Shown piece by piece: positions 5,567 through 8,855 of a stretch of 8,855 bases of DNA. A model generated the notes under the pieces. That model did no database searches. It had not been told where the DNA came from and saw only the letters and a program-made list of their open reading frames with translations. Source of the stretch: Candidatus Pacearchaeota archaeon RBG_13_36_9 (GTDB lineage Archaea; Nanobdellota; Nanobdellia; Pacearchaeales; GW2011-AR1); the NCBI GenBank assembly GCA_001786395.1, contig MFWN01000080.1:3418-12272 (forward strand). Direction: 5' to 3'. Position numbers and translations under genes: made by a program. The stretch's first letter is position 1. Every line of letters starts with the position of its first letter.

Positions 5567-6782
5567 TTTTTAATAAATCTTCTACGTCCATAACTTCTAG
5601 ACTAGAATTAATTCCCTTCTTGTCCTGAACAAATAAAATCTTTTTCTTTGCATTAATCTTGCCTAAATTTGCCTCTGCCTTCAAAATTTCTTCCTTCTCT
5701 ATTTTTGATTTCCATTTAACTTCAATAACTATTTCTGGTTTCTTGAATTTAAGCAGGCAGGCATCAATATCATAATCTTTTTCTTCTATAACACTCTCGG
5801 TTAATCCTGTCTTTTTTGCAGCGAATTCTCTTATTACATCTTCTACTATCTTAGGCAGGATATTGTCAATTATATTTTCAGCCTCTTTTGCAGTAATTTC
5901 TCTTTCTGAAATATTATATTTTTCATCTGCATAATAAAACAGGTTGATTAAAGGAGAACCAATCTTATAGATAAATTTATTCTTATTATAAACTTCTATT
6001 TTTTTTATTATTCCAAAGTCCATTAGGTTCTTTAAATACTGCTGGACCATGCTCGCATCATTATTTGATATTAGTTGTTTTGAAAACAAATAACTGGCGA
6101 TTTCTGTAGAGACGATTTTTCCTTGCGCTACCGCTCTCAAAATTCCTTCGTAAATAGAAGAAAGTGTTTTTTCTTCTTCTAGGAAAATCTCTCCAACCAA
6201 CGCAGGAACGGTTTTTATGGTTCCTAAGAAGATTTCTGCTAAGATTTTTCTAGCGGTTTTGCTCTCATTCAAATAACTGATTGCTATTGGCTCTTTTAAG
6301 ATAATTGCATTCTCCAACAATTCTTTTTTTGTGAATTTTAGATTTGTATTTTTTAATGCTTTAAGCACATCATCTAGTCCGATTATTCTTACTGGAAATT
6401 CTGAAAATAGCCCTAAAATTGGGGACTTCGAACCTAGTAAGTTTTTTGAAAGATACAAAGTGGAGGAAATAACAATTAGTCTTCCTTTTTTGTTTAGCGC
6501 ATGTATCACATCAAGAAAATCTGCCCCTAGCCTATGAAATTCATCAACCACTATTGTTTTATTATTGTTTAGTTCTCTTCTAAGAATATTAATAAAGGTT
6601 TCATAACTTATAGATTCGCCTGATTCTGATAAAATAGTTTTATCCCTTTTTACAAAAAAGAAATCATCCCATTTGATGAAGTTCTTAACCAAGAAGCTCT
6701 TTCCAGTTTTCCTTCTGCCAAAAACAAACAGCCACGTTTTTCGCTCTTTCAGCTGTTCTGCTTCTTTTCTTTGTATTATCAT
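5556..6782 (-). CDS. Archaeal AAA+ ATPase with DUF234/PD-(D/E)xK-like C-terminus
   Basis: The protein has 408 residues. Walker A is GRRKTGKS (22-29) and Walker B is TIVVDEF (76-82, Asp80 and Glu81); the strand LIVISST (102-108) fits the sensor-1 position. A winged-helix-like region follows at about 205-265. The C-terminus matches the DUF234 pattern: Asp338/Asp340 in DYDID and Glu354/Lys356 in IVIEVKWK form a D-x(n)-ExK arrangement typical of restriction-like nuclease folds. Proteins of this archaeal family are common and often sit near mobile or defence genes; their physiological role is poorly known, so DNA handling is an inference. It is the first gene of a two-gene operon with the Lrp-like regulator. 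No Shine-Dalgarno is seen; a GGGGG run lies 12 nt before the ATG. The start was chosen because it is the first Met before Walker A. Confidence 0.85.
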   Translation of the reverse strand: MIIQRKEAEQLKERKTWLFVFGRRKTGKSFLVKNFIKWDDFFFVKRDKTILSESGESISYETFINILRRELNNNKTIVVDEFHRLGADFLDVIHALNKKGRLIVISSTLYLSKNLLGSKSPILGLFSEFPVRIIGLDDVLKALKNTNLKFTKKELLENAIILKEPIAISYLNESKTARKILAEIFLGTIKTVPALVGEIFLEEEKTLSSIYEGILRAVAQGKIVSTEIASYLFSKQLISNNDASMVQQYLKNLMDFGIIKKIEVYNKNKFIYKIGSPLINLFYYADEKYNISEREITAKEAENIIDNILPKIVEDVIREFAAKKTGLTESVIEEKDYDIDACLLKFKKPEIVIEVKWKSKIEKEEILKAEANLGKINAKKKILFVQDKKGINSSLEVMDVEDLLKNGF

Positions 6783-6803
6783 ATTGTACTATAACCCCCA
6801 TTT

Positions 6804-6821
6804 GTATAATGGGCATTATAC
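6804..6821. promoter_or_regulatory. 18-bp palindrome (operator candidate) upstream of ATPase-Lrp operon
   Basis: GTATAATG-GG-CATTATAC is a perfect inverted repeat with 8-bp arms. A second nested repeat, CCCAT(7)ATGGG, spans 6797-6813. On the minus strand the 18-mer lies immediately downstream of TTTAAAAG (6823-6830) and covers or abuts the expected transcription start. A protein bound here would block the promoter. The Lrp-like protein encoded in the same operon is the obvious candidate, but that link is inferred. Confidence 0.5.
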
Positions 6822-6822
6822 C

Positions 6823-6830
6823 TTTTAAAT
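6823..6830 (-). promoter_or_regulatory. Probable TATA box of the ATPase-Lrp operon
   Basis: Minus-strand TTTAAAAG lies directly next to the palindrome. The predicted start, about 26 nt downstream near 6801, would leave a leader of about 19 nt before ATG6782. Confidence 0.4.
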
Positions 6831-6915
6831 CTTTTGTTTTTCAGGCAACCTAATATTTTGTTATTTTTAGTGTTTTCTTCCATATTTTGAATATATGTGT
6901 TTAAAGTATTTAAAT

Positions 6916-6931
6916 CTTACTCAAAAGTAAG
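6916..6931. repeat. Short inverted repeat next to a TATA-like element
   Basis: CTTACT-CAAA-AGTAAG has 6-bp arms and a 4-nt loop. It sits directly after TATTTAAAT (6907-6915). If that box drives the plus-strand gene at 7040, the dyad would overlap the start region. The rest of the 257-bp gap between the ATPase and that gene is AT-rich without a recognisable gene. Confidence 0.35.
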
Positions 6932-7039
6932 AAAAATAGAAAAAAAGTATCAAATATGCGTATTACGTTAGTACTATTAAGTTGTAAAAAACAAAACACA
7001 ACTCAAACTAAATAAAATAAATCAAAGGAGAAAAATAAA

Positions 7040-7354
7040 ATGAAATTATTCAAGTATTTCAGAAAAGGAAAAAAGCCAGAACCAAAAGATAGCTGTCAAG
7101 AAATTTATTTTTATCCTTACCCACACGTAATAGACATTAATGAGTTTGGGATTCATCTTAATGGAGAAGATTCTCAAAAAAAGAAAGTTTATCTTAGGAT
7201 TTGTGTTGGAAATAAAAAAGAATTAGCTGAATTCTTCAGAGACCTAAGGCATAAAATTAGTTTTGATAATCAATATCACTTAAAACAAATTGAAGAAGCA
7301 ACTTTAGAAAGAAAGAATATTGAGGGAATACTAAATGACCCAGAGGTAAAATGA
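7040..7354 (+). CDS. Hypothetical protein, first gene of a two-gene unit
   Basis: I do not recognise this 104-residue protein. A basic N-terminus (residues 1-15, seven Lys/Arg) is followed by a Pro/Tyr-containing segment (YFYPYPHV, 23-30), alternating hydrophobic stretches (INEFGIHL, VYLRICVG) that suggest beta strands, and a charged helical C-terminus (about 58-104). There is no signal peptide or membrane segment. The start is fixed by a strong Shine-Dalgarno, AAAGGAG (7024-7030), 9 nt before ATG, unlike the leaderless genes nearby. The stop overlaps the ATG of the next gene in ATGA (7351-7354), so the two are translationally coupled and probably work together. Confidence 0.6.
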   Translation: MKLFKYFRKGKKPEPKDSCQEIYFYPYPHVIDINEFGIHLNGEDSQKKKVYLRICVGNKKELAEFFRDLRHKISFDNQYHLKQIEEATLERKNIEGILNDPEVK

Positions 7355-7659
7355 AAGATAACACACAAGGAAATGCTGAGAGAGAAAATTGAAGAGTTTT
7401 TTGAAGATACGTTAAAAAATTCTGAAGTTCTAAGATCTTACATTCGGAGAAATTTGGTTGAGAAAATGCTCTGTATGACCTAGTTAGATTCGCTTCTTTA
7501 TTTGCTCCAGAAAATAATCCAATGCCCGTAATAGAAGATTCGAATAATACCTATAAAATAAAATTTGATAATGGGAGAAATCATCCTCATTATGAATCGA
7601 TTATGGCTACATTGACTACCCTAGAAAGATTGATTTATGAAAGGTTAAAGTTAAATTAA
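7351..7659 (+). pseudogene. Hypothetical gene broken by two compensating frameshifts
   Basis: Three segments read as one protein of about 100 residues only if the frame changes twice. The start ATG7351 (ATGA overlap, GAGG at 7343-7346) gives MKDNTQGNAER before a stop at 7390. The next segment, in another frame, reads KIEEFFEDTLKNSEVLRSYI and RRNLVE up to about 7462 (stop at 7481). The third, back in the starting frame, reads ENALYDLVRFASLF and onward to a TAA at 7657-7659. The breaks fall in two GAGAAAAT stretches (7382-7390 and 7460-7467), as if one A was gained in the first and one base lost in the second. A shorter frame 7373-7483 exists, but its Shine-Dalgarno is too close to the start. 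The family is not recognised. Either a decaying gene or homopolymer sequencing errors would explain it. Confidence 0.55.
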
Positions 7660-7664
7660 TAATT

Positions 7665-7670
7665 AAAAAA
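7665..7670 (-). terminator. T-run terminator after the DUF6485-like gene
   Basis: On the minus strand a run of six T lies 36 nt downstream of the stop codon at 7706, in the short space before the converging frameshifted gene. Archaeal termination commonly uses such T-runs without a hairpin. Confidence 0.4.
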
Positions 7671-7705
7671 TCCGTCATCAAGATTCACAGCAGAAGGTAT
7701 CCCCA

Positions 7706-7912
7706 TTAAACTTTTCTTTCTTTTACCAACTCAGCAAATTTTTCAAAACTCCTGTCGTAAGTTTTTTCAGCATCGCTTGGGAAACAGCAGGCTGGAAGCT
7801 CTTTGTTTTTCAAATGGTAGCTGAGGCATTCACAGCAAAATCCTTTTCTTTCGCATCCTTTGTAAGTGCAGTTGCATTTCTTTAAGTTGGTTTGTTTTTT
7901 GCAGTCTGTCAT
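7706..7912 (-). CDS. Cys-rich small protein, DUF6485-like
   Basis: The protein has 68 residues, nine of them Cys (4, 13, 15, 20, 26, 27, 29, 42, 43). The core CNCTYKGC...GFCCECLSYH (13-33), then ELPACCFP and AEKTYDRS (49-55), is the signature I associate with DUF6485, a small cytosolic family of unknown function, probably metal-binding through the Cys cluster. Assignment is from memory of the pattern. ATG7912 lies 8 nt after the 3' end of a tRNA on the same strand, with no TATA element at 25-27 nt (that position is inside the T-arm) and no Shine-Dalgarno, so expression probably depends on the tRNA promoter and tRNA 3' processing. A TTTTT run in the 8-nt gap could lower read-through. Confidence 0.75.
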   Translation of the reverse strand: MTDCKKQTNLKKCNCTYKGCERKGFCCECLSYHLKNKELPACCFPSDAEKTYDRSFEKFAELVKERKV

Positions 7913-7920
7913 TTTAAAAA

Positions 7921-7993
7921 TGGCTCAGGGGAGAGTCGAACTCCCGACATCCGCCTTATGAGAGCGGCGATCCGACCGCTGATCTACTGAGCC
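7921..7993 (-). tRNA. tRNA with CAT anticodon (elongator Met or Ile2)
   Basis: A complete 73-nt cloverleaf: acceptor GGCTCAG/CTGAGCC, D-stem GATC/GATC with loop AGCGGTCG, anticodon stem CCGCT/GGCGG with loop CTCATAA (anticodon CAT), variable region ATGTC, T-arm GGGAG-TTCGACT-CTCCC, discriminator A and no encoded CCA. G1-C72 and the absence of three consecutive GC pairs at the base of the anticodon stem argue against initiator tRNA. Elongator Met and the agmatidine-modified Ile(CAU) tRNA cannot be told apart here. The minus-strand TTTAAAT (8016-8022) is centred 26 nt before G1; a stronger TTTATAAA is 37-38 nt away. Confidence 0.93.
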
Positions 7994-7999
7994 ATTAAT

Positions 8000-8050
8000 T
8001 ACCAAGAAGGGAGTCATTTAAAAACTTTTATAAAAGGAGGATTCTTGGTA
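8000..8050. promoter_or_regulatory. Divergent promoter region flanked by a 9-bp inverted repeat
   Basis: TACCAAGAA (8000-8008) and TTCTTGGTA (8042-8050) are perfect inverted repeats with 33 bp between them. The space holds TTTAAAT (8016-8022, minus, suited to the tRNA) and the palindromic TTTATAAA (8027-8034, suited to the plus-strand gene at 8074). The repeat could be a regulator site or could form a cruciform around both promoters, or it may be chance. Confidence 0.4.
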
Positions 8051-8073
8051 TTGATAGGTAAAAAAGAGGAAAA

Positions 8074-8466
8074 ATGGCTGAAGAAATTATTAATATGACT
8101 GAAATTGCAGGGGCACTTAACAAGGCCTTAATGGACTCTATTTCCCCTTTAGTCACTATATTTAAGATAGTTGGAATTGCTTTATTAATCTATATAATAT
8201 TCTTGATAATCAGAGCATTTTTTAGGTGGAAAACAACTGCTAAGGTTTCTCAGATGGCTAAGGATGTTCAGGAAATTAACAAAAAAATGGATATTCTAAT
8301 AGAAAGAATAGAAGGAATAAGCAAAAGAGATACAGATATAGTTAAACAGGAGAAAAAAGAAAAGAAGGGCTTTTTCAGGCGGCTTTTTGGAAAATCCAAA
8401 AGCAAGAAAATAGAAGAAGATGATAAAATAGAAAATAATAAAAAAATAAAAAAGGGAAAAAATTAA
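8074..8466 (+). CDS. Single-span membrane protein with coiled coil and Lys-rich tail
   Basis: The protein has 130 residues and no recognised family. Residues 1-24 are a short, probably external N-terminus, 27-50 a hydrophobic membrane helix ending in RAFFRWK, 57-85 an amphipathic segment (VSQMAKDVQEINKKMDILIE) with heptad character, and 92-130 a strongly basic and acidic low-complexity tail. The positive charge after the helix places the coiled coil and tail in the cytoplasm. It may tether or scaffold something at the membrane; that is a guess from architecture. GAGG (8066-8069) lies 4 nt before the ATG, and TTTATAAA (8027-8034) would give a leader of about 18 nt, so this gene is Shine-Dalgarno-led. 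Its stop overlaps the stop of the converging TrmB-like gene (8463-8466). Confidence 0.65.
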   Translation: MAEEIINMTEIAGALNKALMDSISPLVTIFKIVGIALLIYIIFLIIRAFFRWKTTAKVSQMAKDVQEINKKMDILIERIEGISKRDTDIVKQEKKEKKGFFRRLFGKSKSKKIEEDDKIENNKKIKKGKN

Positions 8467-8855
8467 GGTTTGGCAATTTTCCAAAGAAGTTTGAAATAAT
8501 TTTTATAACTTTGAGCTAATCTCTTACTGTCTATAAGTATTATTAATACAGGATCTTCTTCTATAAATATAGCTACTTTATCTCCATAAATAAGAGTAGA
8601 AGCTGGAGATTGATACTCTTTAGGAACAAATCTGATTTCATTCATTTTCCATTCTGGAGCTTGTGAACCTTCTGTACAAATCATCTTTGCACGAATATTA
8701 TATTTTTCCCTTTGGTCCGCCCACTTATAGGTATAAAGTTTTAAGTTGTCTTTATCTTCAAATTTTCCTTCAACACCAAATTCAATGAAATCTTCATTTG
8801 TTTCTATTATATCATTCATAATTGTTTTAAGTCCCTTTGTGCCAATAAATATTTG
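8463..8855 (-). CDS. TrmB-like transcription regulator, C-terminal part (5' end outside window)
   Basis: The frame stays open to the right edge: twelve codons before the internal Met at 8819 read QIFIGTKGLKTI, which fits the family pattern of a G-x-x-G-I/L-K-T segment, so 8819 is not the true start. The remaining 130 residues match the sugar-binding/PLD-like C-terminal region of archaeal TrmB regulators: a Trp-rich middle (TYKWADQREKYNIRAK), NEIRFVPKEYQSPASTLIYG, GDKVAIF, and the ending KNYFKLLWKIAK. The N-terminal winged HTH must lie beyond the window. TrmB proteins control sugar uptake and metabolism in response to sugars; smaller archaea carry many uncharacterised versions. It converges on the membrane-protein gene with a 4-nt overlap. 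Confidence 0.8.
   Translation of the reverse strand, partial: QIFIGTKGLKTIMNDIIETNEDFIEFGVEGKFEDKDNLKLYTYKWADQREKYNIRAKMICTEGSQAPEWKMNEIRFVPKEYQSPASTLIYGDKVAIFIEEDPVLIILIDSKRLAQSYKNYFKLLWKIAKP

Noticed and set aside
6331..6537. Plus-strand open frame opposite the ATPase.
   Set aside because: Antisense shadow of a well-supported gene.
7373..7483. Independent 36-residue gene with ATG at 7373.
   Set aside because: The AAGG is only 2 nt from the ATG, and the coding signal continues past its stop in the neighbouring frame, so it is better read as the middle part of a frameshifted gene.
8296..8484. Minus-strand Phe/Tyr/Ile-rich open frame.
   Set aside because: Antisense to the Lys-rich tail of the membrane-protein gene; the composition is an artefact of poly-A codons read backwards.
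8819..8819. ATG at 8819 as start of the TrmB-like protein.
   Set aside because: Twelve upstream in-frame codons match the family pattern and stay open to the window edge, so this is an internal Met.
1..8855. CRISPR array, insertion sequence or rRNA.
   Set aside because: No direct repeats with regular spacing, no transposase or terminal inverted repeats, and no rRNA-like sequence were seen.

Overview
The window is AT-rich and archaeal. The evidence is: TATA boxes (TTTATAAA, TTTAAA, TATAAATA types) about 25-27 nt upstream of start codons that lack Shine-Dalgarno sequences (leaderless mRNAs); a tandemly duplicated Lrp-type regulator; a DUF234-type archaeal ATPase; a TrmB-type regulator; and tRNA genes without encoded CCA. 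Small genes, very short spacers and the protein set suggest a DPANN-type archaeon (Woesearchaeota/Pacearchaeota-like), but the lineage is an inference.

Layout. 1-186: 3' end of a nucleoside diphosphate kinase (+). 195-1034: radical SAM protein (-), starting 2 nt after the 3' end of a tRNA-Ala(GGC). 1037-2129 (-): the most unusual locus. A LAGLIDADG homing endonuclease gene lies between a displaced tRNA 5' half (about 2107-2129) and a complete but hybrid-looking tRNA-Ala (1037-1109), and the endonuclease stop codon lies in the tRNA D-arm. 2168-2850 (+): a two-helix DUF4405-like membrane protein and a HIT protein with an altered histidine triad. 2853-6782 (-): CaCA-type cation exchanger, membrane-anchored cyclophilin, duplicated Lrp regulator and an AAA+/DUF234 ATPase; the last two overlap, and an 18-bp palindrome sits at their promoter. 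7040-7659 (+): two unrecognised genes with Shine-Dalgarno sites, the second broken by two compensating frameshifts. 7706-7993 (-): tRNA with CAT anticodon followed 8 nt later by a Cys-rich DUF6485-like gene. 8074-8466 (+): single-span membrane protein with a coiled coil. 8463-8855 (-): C-terminal part of a TrmB-like regulator that runs out of the window.

How the parts fit. Two unrelated loci share one design, a tRNA followed directly by a protein gene with no promoter of its own, which suggests that tRNA 3' processing creates the mRNA 5' ends. The best candidate for something undescribed is the endonuclease/tRNA-Ala element. It looks like a mobile gene that inserted in a tRNA and brought its own replacement 5' half, rather than a conventional spliced intron; the intron model cannot be fully excluded from sequence alone.
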